17,594 nt of DNA from Ignavibacteria bacterium. GTDB lineage: Bacteria > Bacteroidota > Ignavibacteria > Tepidaquicellales > OLB5. This document shows, piece by piece, positions 9,294 through 15,730 of this stretch. Location of the stretch: contig JAOADS010000022.1 of the NCBI GenBank assembly GCA_026417195.1, positions 1 through 17,594 of the forward strand. Reading direction: 5' to 3'. The notes below the pieces were generated by a model that did no database searches, was not told the DNA's origin, and saw only the letters and a list, made by a program, of their open reading frames with translations. Each line of letters starts with the position of its first letter. Within the stretch, counting starts at the first letter, position 1. A program made the translations under genes and the position numbers.

Positions 9294-9329
9294 CACTAAA
9301 TTTATTTATAAACTCTAAAGCATAGCTCT

Positions 9330-9542
9330 ATGGAAAAAGTAAAAACAAATTCACATACGATATTTCCCCCTGCCGGGAACTGGGATGATGTGAATGAAAA
9401 ATCTCATTCTATCTTTCCTCCTGCCGGTTCTTGGGAGTCATCATGTGAAAAGTCTCATTCTATTTTTCCTCCGGCCGGAAGCTGGGATAATGCAAACGAA
9501 AAATCTCATTCCATCTTTCCTCCTGCCGGTTCCTGGGAATAG
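9330..9542 (+). CDS. Four-repeat IFPPAG(S/N)W peptide, candidate multi-core RiPP precursor
   Basis: I do not recognise a family. The 70-residue protein is almost wholly repetitive. After the seven residues MEKVKTN come four units of exactly 17 residues (the last cut to 12), built on SHSIFPPAGSW; unit 1 has SHTIFPPAGNW. Each tryptophan is followed by D or E, and a variable linker ending in EK precedes units 2-4 (DDVNEK, SSCEK, DNANEK). The units use different codons for the same residues: Ile as ATA/ATC/ATT, Gly as GGG/GGT/GGA, Ser before Trp as TCT/AGC/TCC. So the amino-acid sequence is under selection. There is no signal peptide or membrane segment and only one cysteine (residue 39, in a linker). 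An upstream in-frame stop at 9315 and no other ATG fix the start. It has its own promoter, a terminator behind it and two radical-SAM-like genes next, so a modified-peptide precursor is the best inference. A small binding protein is the main alternative. Confidence 0.8.
   Translation: MEKVKTNSHTIFPPAGNWDDVNEKSHSIFPPAGSWESSCEKSHSIFPPAGSWDNANEKSHSIFPPAGSWE
9351..9539 (+). repeat. In-frame 51-bp tandem repeat (four units, last one partial)
   Basis: Units lie at 9351-9401, 9402-9452, 9453-9503 and 9504-9539. They keep a strict 51-base period, equal to 17 codons. The conserved part encodes S-H-S/T-IFPPAG-S/N-W; the linker codons vary. Differences inside the conserved part are mostly at third codon positions, so this is an old coding repeat rather than a recent DNA expansion. 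Confidence 0.9.
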
Positions 9543-9562
9543 TGAGCTTTGATTTTACCCTC

Positions 9563-9593
9563 AAGCCTTGGGTTAAACGCTCAGGGCTTTTTT
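9563..9593 (+). terminator. Intrinsic terminator between the repeat peptide and the radical SAM genes
   Basis: AAGCCTTGGG (9563-9572) pairs with CTCAGGGCTT (9580-9589) over ten pairs, two of them G-U, with a seven-base loop and a T run at 9588-9593. It lies just behind the tandem stop TAG-TGA of the peptide gene. It would yield a short, abundant peptide mRNA, with the downstream enzymes made by read-through. An overlapping alternative hairpin (roughly 9553-9560 with 9570-9577) would use the left arm and could act as an antiterminator; that is speculative. Confidence 0.82.
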
Positions 9594-9608
9594 AATTAAT
9601 ATAAAACT

Positions 9609-10844
9609 ATGGATAGGAAAGAACTGATAAAACTTAAATGTGACTTGCTAATTAACGGTTTAAGGCTCAATGAGTTAAGAAAAGATCTTTTTGAATATCA
9701 CGGATGGGATAAACAAAGATCCGAAAGTTTTCTGCCGGCAGAATTAAGACTCCCTGAAGAAGTTAATGTCCAGATAAGAGAAAACAGTGATGCCAACTTC
9801 AGGTTGAGAATAATTGATAACATACTTGTTTTACAAGACAGAGCTAACCGCATAGTCTGTAGTTCAGATTTTCTCTCACTTCCTCCTTTTGCAGACGATA
9901 AAACTTCAGACGGAACATCCTTCAGAGATATTGTTGTCTATAACGGAGTATGCAATCTCAATTTCACCTGGAATTATTTCTGTGATTATTTCAGAACAGG
10001 TAATGCATGTCGTTTCTGTAACCTTACACCCGCACAGGACTTTTATCCTGAAGAAAACATAACTAATTCATATAAAAACGCTGTTCAGATTGCAGATGTC
10101 ATAGAAACAGTAAAGCTTTACCACACAGACCCAAAGGTTATCCTTACAAGAGGAACACCTCATGAGAAACACGGACTCGGCGGAACTATACAGATACTTG
10201 AGGAGCTTTCCAAACGTTTCCCGTTTAATGGCCATAAAAACAGAACTAAGGTCCTTTTCACAATATCTCCCACAAAGAACATAAACGATGTGAAATTAAT
10301 GTATGAAACAGGGATGCATTCTGTTTCATTTAACTTTGAAGTTTTTGACAAAGGTTACTGGAAAGCAATAGTACCCGGAAAAGATAAATATATAGGCAGA
10401 GATTTGTGGGAAGCATCCCTTGTTGAAGCTGTAAAATATTTCGGAGAAGGTAGGGTTTTCTCAGCTATGATAGCGGGACTGGAACCAAGACAAACCTTAC
10501 TTGATGGAGTAAGGTGGTGTTGCGAAAGAGGAATCATCCCTATAGTTGTCCCTTTCAGTCCCGAAACCGGGAGTCAGTTTGAAGGTTTCAGACCACCAAC
10601 ATATAAGTGGATGATGGACACTATGTTAGAGGCATCAGACATAATACTTGAAAAACTTTCTTTCCTCTCTACTGCAGAATACTGGAGAGACGAAGCTCCT
10701 ATATGCGCTGAGTGTTTTACTGGAGGATTCATTTATGATATAGTGAAGGAAAAAGCTGGACTAAAGGATTTTCACAGCGGACATACTATGAACAAAGAAA
10801 GAAACAGGTCAAAACAAACCGGCGAATTTATCAGTCTTAACTGA
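9609..10844 (+). CDS. Radical-SAM-like enzyme A with CX9CX8CX2C motif
   Basis: This 411-residue protein probably binds a [4Fe-4S] cluster and S-adenosylmethionine to start radical chemistry. The evidence is the CRFCN motif: the final CxPhiC with an aromatic residue between the last two cysteines is typical of radical SAM enzymes. The cysteines are C115, C125, C134 and C137. The spacing CX8CX2C (or CX9CX8CX2C) differs from the canonical CX3CX2C. Later sections look like the beta strands of a TIM barrel (KVILTRGTP, KVLFTISPT, SVSFNFEVFDKG, FSAMIAGLEP, IIPIVVPFSPETGSQFEG). A C-terminal CxxC (C366, C369) could bind an auxiliary cluster or zinc; a CC pair sits at 304-305. The next gene is a clear paralog with the same cysteine spacing. 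The gene starts 67 bases after the repeat-peptide stop, behind a terminator, without a Shine-Dalgarno. The substrate is inferred to be that peptide. I cannot name the family. Confidence 0.75.
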   Translation: MDRKELIKLKCDLLINGLRLNELRKDLFEYHGWDKQRSESFLPAELRLPEEVNVQIRENSDANFRLRIIDNILVLQDRANRIVCSSDFLSLPPFADDKTSDGTSFRDIVVYNGVCNLNFTWNYFCDYFRTGNACRFCNLTPAQDFYPEENITNSYKNAVQIADVIETVKLYHTDPKVILTRGTPHEKHGLGGTIQILEELSKRFPFNGHKNRTKVLFTISPTKNINDVKLMYETGMHSVSFNFEVFDKGYWKAIVPGKDKYIGRDLWEASLVEAVKYFGEGRVFSAMIAGLEPRQTLLDGVRWCCERGIIPIVVPFSPETGSQFEGFRPPTYKWMMDTMLEASDIILEKLSFLSTAEYWRDEAPICAECFTGGFIYDIVKEKAGLKDFHSGHTMNKERNRSKQTGEFISLN

Positions 10845-10845
10845 A

Positions 10846-12075
10846 ATGACACTTGATGAAGCAATAAAGCTTAAAACAGAACTTCTGCTTGAAGGTCTCA
10901 CGATCACTGAAGATGCTATGGGGACTGTTGGCGAAGGCGGGCTTGAAAAAGTTTTCTGGGTATTTGAAATGACTCCCTTTGAACACAAAGGCTCAGGTGA
11001 CGGAAGCCGGCCACTTCCAAACGATATGCTTCTGCCTTATGACATGTATGTTGATGTAAGATATAATCCTAATTCACGTTTCAAGGTAAGCCTTTCAGGA
11101 AATTCCATTATACTTTTAAAAAACGGTCTTGAAGTCTGTGAAGTTCGCTGGCCTAAACGTCCGGACTTTTATGATAGAAAAACTTCAAGCGGGGAATTAA
11201 TGAAGAAAGTTGCTTCTGTGAGAGGTGATTGTGGACTAAGGATTTGTTTTGACAACGCATGTAATTATTTTTCAAAGAATGAACAATGTAAGTTCTGTAA
11301 TATAGTCCCCTCAAGACAGCGTAACAGGAAACATGTAGTTACGGTCAAAGAAACTCAGGACATATATGAAGTTGTTAAAGAGGCAATAATTGATAACGAA
11401 ATATGTCCTCACCTTGCAATGACAGCCGGAGCCGCAGCTGATGACGGTCTTGGAAATCTTCCGCAGATTCTTGAAGGACTTAAACCTTTACAGAAGGAAA
11501 AATATTTCCCTGTTGTAACAGCAATTACCGCAACTCGTAATCATGAGGAAACTGAATACCTCTGCAGCTCTGGCATCAGTTCTGTTGCATTTAACATAGA
11601 AATCTGGGACAAGGAATTATTTTCTGAAATATGTCCGGGCAAGCAAAGAAGGATCGGAAGGGAAAGATGGATTCAGTCTCTGTTTGAAGCCCGTGACTTA
11701 CTAAAGCCAGCCAGAGCCTTAAGCAGTTTCGTTGTTGGTCTTGAGCCGGCAGAGTCTTTACTTGAAGGTATAGAATTTCTAAGTTCAAACGGTATATTTC
11801 CTATAATGAGTCCGTTTATCCCTATGGTTGGCACTGAATATGAAGGGAAGCCTTCGCCCGATGCAGACTGGATATGGGACGTTCATGAGAAAGCAACTGA
11901 TATTATATACAGAAACCTCCCTGAAGCTTTCTCAGATGAAATATGGAACGGCGATATAGGAATATGTCCTAGCTGTACAACTACAAAGCTTTTTTTCGAT
12001 TTTATGAGGAGGATAGTGCCAAGAGAAAATCCGCGCCGCAGGACCTCACAAAAGAGTGTCGAAGCGTTTATTTAA
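10846..12075 (+). CDS. Radical-SAM-like enzyme B, paralog of the preceding gene
   Basis: This 409-residue protein is co-linear with enzyme A. Both open with an IKLKxDLLxxGLxxxE-like helix. A beta-rich N-terminal section follows with LPNDMLLPYDMYVDVRYN (A: LPAELRLPEEVNVQIREN), then a DxKTSxG motif. The cysteine box is C129, C139, C148, C151, again CX9CX8CX2C, ending CKFCN. Shared later motifs are GLEP, PFxPxxGxxxEG and a C-terminal CxxC (C374, C377). Overall identity is modest, so the duplication is old, and both copies keep every putative cluster ligand. B has an extra cysteine at 134. It starts one base after the stop of gene A, so the two are surely co-expressed and may form a heteromer or act in sequence. 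Function and family are unknown to me; action on the repeat peptide is inference from context. Confidence 0.75.
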   Translation: MTLDEAIKLKTELLLEGLTITEDAMGTVGEGGLEKVFWVFEMTPFEHKGSGDGSRPLPNDMLLPYDMYVDVRYNPNSRFKVSLSGNSIILLKNGLEVCEVRWPKRPDFYDRKTSSGELMKKVASVRGDCGLRICFDNACNYFSKNEQCKFCNIVPSRQRNRKHVVTVKETQDIYEVVKEAIIDNEICPHLAMTAGAAADDGLGNLPQILEGLKPLQKEKYFPVVTAITATRNHEETEYLCSSGISSVAFNIEIWDKELFSEICPGKQRRIGRERWIQSLFEARDLLKPARALSSFVVGLEPAESLLEGIEFLSSNGIFPIMSPFIPMVGTEYEGKPSPDADWIWDVHEKATDIIYRNLPEAFSDEIWNGDIGICPSCTTTKLFFDFMRRIVPRENPRRRTSQKSVEAFI

Positions 12076-12160
12076 GCTGATCTCTATCAGCTAACAATAT
12101 TAATTTAAAATTTCCTTGCTAGAAGTTTATTGTAAAATAATTTTAAAATTAATATTGAAT

Positions 12161-13120
12161 ATGAAACTCAAATCTGAATTCAAATCATTTATTTTTTTAT
12201 TCACACTCTCAGTTTTAATTTCCTCCTGCGGAGGAGACAATGTAACGAGCCCGCCGCCAGGCGGAGGAGGAAATCAGCCACAGGGGATATTCATACTCGG
12301 TTCTTCACTTTATCTGAAAGAAGTTGACATTATAACCGGCTCCGAGACACCTCTGCATAATTACGGAACTGATCCAACTTACAGAAACGGCTTATATATT
12401 TTCTGGAGAGATGGGGTAAATAACTCATATGGCCTGTGGAAAAAGGACGCTCAAGGAACAAGACACTGGCTTGATATACCTGTAGGCATTGGCTCAAATC
12501 CTGACCCAGCCCCGCCGAGAATCTCACATACAGGAGACTATGTTTCCTATGACGCCTTATGTTACCATCCGATTACAAATGTTTACGGACAATACGTACT
12601 TGTATATGAAACATCAAATCCGGGAAATGTAAACGACGTTGTTAGGGTTTTGCACAATTACAGGAAAGCTGCCTGGCTTCCTCCAGGCTCCGGAGCTCCG
12701 CACGGAAGACTGATACTTATGGGTTACAGTGACAACGGATATAACAAAATCTATGTAACAGACGGACAGTTATTGAATCCGGTAGAAATAAGTTGGGATA
12801 CTTTAAGTTATGACTTCCCGTTACAGGCTGAACCAAGTCCTGACGGAACTAAACTGGCTGTAGTAACAAGAAACGGTGATCTGTATACAGCCACTCTTAA
12901 TTTGAATAATTTCACTGTATCAAATGTAACCAAAGTGAGAACAGGTAATGTGACAGACAAGGCAAGAAATCCGGTATGGTCACCAGACGGAAAGTGGATT
13001 GCTCATCACTGGGGAACGGCACTTGTTGAGCCTATCTGGATTTCAAATCCGCTTGCCGAAACTCAGCCTATAGTTCCCGGCATAAGCGGATACACCTATT
13101 CGCAGATTTTCTGGCGGTAA
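12161..13120 (+). CDS. Lipoprotein with TolB/PD40-like beta-propeller repeats
   Basis: The ATG at 12161 gives 319 residues; a TTG-initiated extension from 12116 would put 15 residues before the signal peptide and is less likely. The signal peptide MKLKSEFKSFIFLFTLSVLISSC ends in a lipobox with Cys23 (shown as two parts: a basic start and a hydrophobic core). A flexible Pro/Gly linker (PPPGGGG) then leads into a soluble domain. Two segments resemble PD40/TolB propeller blades: EPSPDGTKLAVVTRNGDLY near residue 225 and NPVWSPDGKWIAHHWG near 270. Such proteins sit on the periplasmic or outer surface and often bind proteins or glycans; the ligand is unknown. It lies 85 bases after enzyme B, with a small hairpin but no clear terminator between them, so co-transcription with the cassette is possible but unproved. 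It converges with the minus-strand operon. Confidence 0.75.
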   Translation: MKLKSEFKSFIFLFTLSVLISSCGGDNVTSPPPGGGGNQPQGIFILGSSLYLKEVDIITGSETPLHNYGTDPTYRNGLYIFWRDGVNNSYGLWKKDAQGTRHWLDIPVGIGSNPDPAPPRISHTGDYVSYDALCYHPITNVYGQYVLVYETSNPGNVNDVVRVLHNYRKAAWLPPGSGAPHGRLILMGYSDNGYNKIYVTDGQLLNPVEISWDTLSYDFPLQAEPSPDGTKLAVVTRNGDLYTATLNLNNFTVSNVTKVRTGNVTDKARNPVWSPDGKWIAHHWGTALVEPIWISNPLAETQPIVPGISGYTYSQIFWR

Positions 13121-13121
13121 A

Positions 13122-13161
13122 AAAGAACTTCAGTGTCTGGCTTTAACCTGATCAGTTCTTT
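13122..13161 (-). terminator. Probable terminator of the minus-strand operon
   Basis: An 8-bp inverted repeat, AAAGAACT (13122-13129) with AGTTCTTT (13154-13161), has an additional inner TCAG/CTGA pairing. On the minus strand the second arm runs into a run of T (complement of the A run 13119-13124). It overlaps the last codons of the ABC ATPase gene and lies between two convergent genes. The loop is large, so confidence is moderate. Confidence 0.45.
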
Positions 13162-13879
13162 CAAGAAATTCTCTGACAACAGGGTCACTCGTTGTTCTTA
13201 ACTCTGAAGGTGTACCTTCAAAGTGGATAACTCCGTCATGCATCATAGCCACCCAGTCACCTATTTCATAAACGGTGAATATGTCATGAGTTACAATAAT
13301 TGAAGTTACACTAAGTTCCTTACTTCTTGCAACTGTGTCCATAAGTTCATCAATTGTCTCACTTGTAATCGGATCAAGTCCCGTTGTAGGTTCATCGTAA
13401 AGTATATATTCCGGATTTGTTGCAAGTGCTCTTGCAAGTCCTACACGTTTTCTCATTCCGCCGGAAAGTTCAGAAGGCATAAGGTTTTCAGTGCCGGGAA
13501 GGTTAACAAGTTTAAGTTTTTCTGTTACAATTTCTGAAATCTTTTCTCTTGGAAGTTCTGTATTTTCTTTAAGTCCCAGACCTACATTTTCACCAACAGT
13601 CATGGAATCAAAAAGCGCAGCGCTTTGAAAAAGAAATCCGAATTTTTTTCTTACCTCATAAACTTCCTTTTCATTCATTCTGGTTATATCTGCTCCGTCT
13701 ATTAATATATTTCCTTCATCAGGTTTAAGAAGACCGATGATATGTTTAAGCAAAACCGATTTCCCGCATCCGCTGGCACCTATGATAACCGTAGTCTTTC
13801 CCTTATCTATGTTAAGATTTACTCCTTTTAGAACCTGTTTTGAACCGAAACTCTTTTTCAGATTTTTTATTTCTATCAT
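13130..13879 (-). CDS. MlaF-type ABC transporter ATP-binding protein (lipid transport)
   Basis: This 249-residue ATPase carries Walker A GASGCGKS (34-41), the Q-loop glutamine at 85, the signature LSGGM (138-142) and Walker B YILYDE (158-163). A D-loop (GLDP) and the H-loop histidine 198 (THD) complete the set, so it should be active. The Q-loop context (FLFQSAALFDSMTVGENV) and the signature LSGGMRKRVGLARAL are typical of the MlaF/Mkl/Ttg2A group. That group powers MlaE-MCE systems moving phospholipids or other lipids between the membranes. The permease (MlaE) and MCE protein are not in the window and may lie elsewhere. It is the last gene of the minus operon, and its ATG overlaps the cinA stop (ATGA). 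Proximity to pgsA and pgpA fits a membrane-lipid theme. Confidence 0.87.
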   Translation of the reverse strand: MIEIKNLKKSFGSKQVLKGVNLNIDKGKTTVIIGASGCGKSVLLKHIIGLLKPDEGNILIDGADITRMNEKEVYEVRKKFGFLFQSAALFDSMTVGENVGLGLKENTELPREKISEIVTEKLKLVNLPGTENLMPSELSGGMRKRVGLARALATNPEYILYDEPTTGLDPITSETIDELMDTVARSKELSVTSIIVTHDIFTVYEIGDWVAMMHDGVIHFEGTPSELRTTSDPVVREFLERTDQVKARH

Positions 13880-15141
13880 TTTATTTTAAGCATTTTTAAC
13901 CTGAGAAAATTCAAGGCAGCTTTGGACATAATTTCCTTATTCTTTAATCTATCTTTTGAGAATATAAACTTTACTGCATCTGATGAATTTTTGTCTGAAT
14001 ATCCTATCCATACAAGTCCTACCGGTTTATTTTTAGTTGCCCCTTTAGGCCCCGCTATTCCAGTTGATGACAGCCCTATATCAGTAAAGGATTTTTTTCT
14101 TACGCCTTCTGCCATTTCAATTGCAACTTCTCTGCTTACAGCCCCGAATTTTCTTAATGTTTCACGACTTACACCAAGCAGTTTCTCCTTTGCCTCGTTA
14201 CTGTATGAAATAACAGAGTTCATGAAATATAAAGAACTGCCGGAAATGTCAGTAAGCATTGAGGAAATAAGACCACCTGTACATGATTCCGCAACAGAAA
14301 CTGTTAGTTTCTTTCTTTTAAGAATTCCGGAAACTACTTTAATCAGTGAACTTCCGTCAGATGAATATATGAAATCTTTAGCGTTTTCCTGAATAACATC
14401 AGATGCCTTTCTTAGAAGCCGTCTTGCTCTGTTTTTATCAGCGGATGAAACATTTATAACTAAACGAACTTCAAATGCAGAGGGAAGATATGAAAGCTTT
14501 ATGTTTTCATTTCCGGATCCGAAATGTTTTTTCCATACAGGATGTAAAACGTCAAACAACTTAGATTCACCAATTCCGGCTAAACAGAAGGTTCTACTTA
14601 AAAATACTTTTCTATGCTCTCTGCTGAATTTCCTGATAAGTAGCGGCTTCAGCCGCTTACTGAAAATTGCTTTCATTTCAGCAGGAACACCGGGTAAAGC
14701 ACAGAAAACCTTTTTGTCTTTATTTATAAGTATGCCCGGAGCTGTTCCTGTTGGATTTTCAAGTGGAATTGAAATCTCCGGAATATATGCCTGTTTGATA
14801 TTAGACTCGGGCATCTCCAGGCCACGGCGTCTGAAAATTTTTTTTATATTGTTGAGAGTTCTATTATTCAGTCTGAGAGGAGATCTGAAAAATTCTGAAA
14901 TACAATCTAAAGTAAGATCATCGTCAGTAGGTCCAAGTCCGCCAGTAATTATAATTACATCATACTTATTCCATGCCCTTCTGAATTCCTTTTTGATTTC
15001 GCTTTTATTATCCGGTATGGTTACATGTCTTTCAAGGGGAAATCCCATTGAAAATAGTTGAGAACCTAAATACACTAAATTACTGTTGAGGGTATTGCCG
15101 TTAAGCAACTCATCACCAATAGAAATAAAAACAGATTTCAT
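13876..15141 (-). CDS. cinA: CinA family protein (MoCF domain plus NMN amidohydrolase domain)
   Basis: The 421-residue, full-length two-domain CinA begins with a molybdopterin-binding-like (MoCF/COG1058) domain. This starts with SIGDELLNGNTLNSN and has the ITGGLGPTDDDLT motif near residue 66; the domain is linked to ADP-ribose/NAD-related pyrophosphatase activity in some members. The C-terminal PncC-like domain (from about residue 260) has VAESCTGGLISSMLTDISGS and the STGIAGPKGATKNKPVGLVW block. It deamidates nicotinamide mononucleotide in pyridine nucleotide salvage. Both domains look intact. The gene starts ten bases after pgpA and overlaps the ABC ATPase start by four bases. The historical name refers to competence and recA linkage in Gram-positive bacteria, for which nothing here gives support. 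A pgsA-pgpA-cinA grouping is seen in many bacteria. Confidence 0.93.
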   Translation of the reverse strand: MKSVFISIGDELLNGNTLNSNLVYLGSQLFSMGFPLERHVTIPDNKSEIKKEFRRAWNKYDVIIITGGLGPTDDDLTLDCISEFFRSPLRLNNRTLNNIKKIFRRRGLEMPESNIKQAYIPEISIPLENPTGTAPGILINKDKKVFCALPGVPAEMKAIFSKRLKPLLIRKFSREHRKVFLSRTFCLAGIGESKLFDVLHPVWKKHFGSGNENIKLSYLPSAFEVRLVINVSSADKNRARRLLRKASDVIQENAKDFIYSSDGSSLIKVVSGILKRKKLTVSVAESCTGGLISSMLTDISGSSLYFMNSVISYSNEAKEKLLGVSRETLRKFGAVSREVAIEMAEGVRKKSFTDIGLSSTGIAGPKGATKNKPVGLVWIGYSDKNSSDAVKFIFSKDRLKNKEIMSKAALNFLRLKMLKIK

Positions 15142-15151
15142 TTAGATACTC

Positions 15152-15727
15152 TCAGGAGAAAAATTTGACAAGAAACTTGAACCAGATAAAGTGAGTAAGA
15201 ACTGCCGTTATGACACCTGCATATATACCTGATATGACATCATCCATCATAATTCCGTATCCGTTATCCATATCGTCAAAAAACCTTGCCGGCTGAAGTT
15301 TTATAATATCAAAGAACCTGAAAACAATTAAGCCGATGAGAGTAAATGCTACCTTAGTTGGTCTGATAGTGGTGGGATCAAGGCTTTTTGCCTTAAAAAA
15401 GTTATCAAATAAAATAGTAGCCACCAGATATGTAAACCATAAACCTACGATTTCGTCAATGACTATCTCCGGAGGATCAGGTCCGTATCTTTTTCTCATA
15501 AGTTCTGAAACGAAAACACCGGCAGTGAAGCCGATTAATATTGCTATCAGCATAACTTTCGGTTCAGAAAAACCGGGTATGTAAAATATAAAAGCACCAA
15601 GTAAGCTGCCTGCAGTACCTGAAGCGATGGGAAAGAATCCTGTAAACAGTCCGCTGCCGATAAGTTTAAATACAAACGGAACTTTTATGTCTTCGTTAAC
15701 GGGATTTTTCTCTTTGAAGATCTTCAC
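15152..15727 (-). CDS. pgpA: Phosphatidylglycerophosphatase A
   Basis: PgpA is a membrane enzyme that dephosphorylates phosphatidylglycerol phosphate to phosphatidylglycerol. The 191-residue protein has several hydrophobic segments. It shows the family signatures FFPIASGTAGSLLG (about 31-44), the acidic metal-binding block DPPEIVIDEIVG (84-95), RFFDIIKLQPARFFDDMDNG and MMDDVISGIYAG near the C-terminus. The start is a GTG at 15727, three bases after the pgsA stop; a coding start there gives the compact, co-translated arrangement seen across the operon. It acts directly on the product of the upstream neighbour PgsA, so the two genes encode consecutive steps. Confidence 0.93.
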   Translation of the reverse strand: MKIFKEKNPVNEDIKVPFVFKLIGSGLFTGFFPIASGTAGSLLGAFIFYIPGFSEPKVMLIAILIGFTAGVFVSELMRKRYGPDPPEIVIDEIVGLWFTYLVATILFDNFFKAKSLDPTTIRPTKVAFTLIGLIVFRFFDIIKLQPARFFDDMDNGYGIMMDDVISGIYAGVITAVLTHFIWFKFLVKFFS

Positions 15728-15730
15728 AAA

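Noticed and set aside
9351..9539. The regular 51-base direct repeats could suggest a CRISPR array or a minisatellite
   Set aside because: There are no spacers of unrelated sequence, the period is a whole number of codons, the frame stays open and differences are mostly synonymous, so it is a coding repeat.
12075..12092. Hairpin AGCTGAT-CTCT-ATCAGCT right after enzyme B as a terminator
   Set aside because: The 7-bp stem is perfect but no T-tract follows, so it is not a convincing intrinsic terminator; it may merely protect the mRNA end.
12116..12160. TTG-initiated N-terminal extension of the propeller lipoprotein
   Set aside because: It would place 15 extra residues before a well-formed lipoprotein signal peptide that starts at the ATG at 12161.
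9243..13120. Peptide cassette as a recently inserted mobile element
   Set aside because: No transposase, integrase, tRNA gene, flanking direct repeats or terminal inverted repeats were seen, and base composition looks like that of the neighbours.
14501..15061. 186-codon plus-strand open frame opposite cinA
   Set aside because: cinA on the minus strand is full-length with clear motifs in both domains; the opposite frame shows no recognisable domain or initiation signal.
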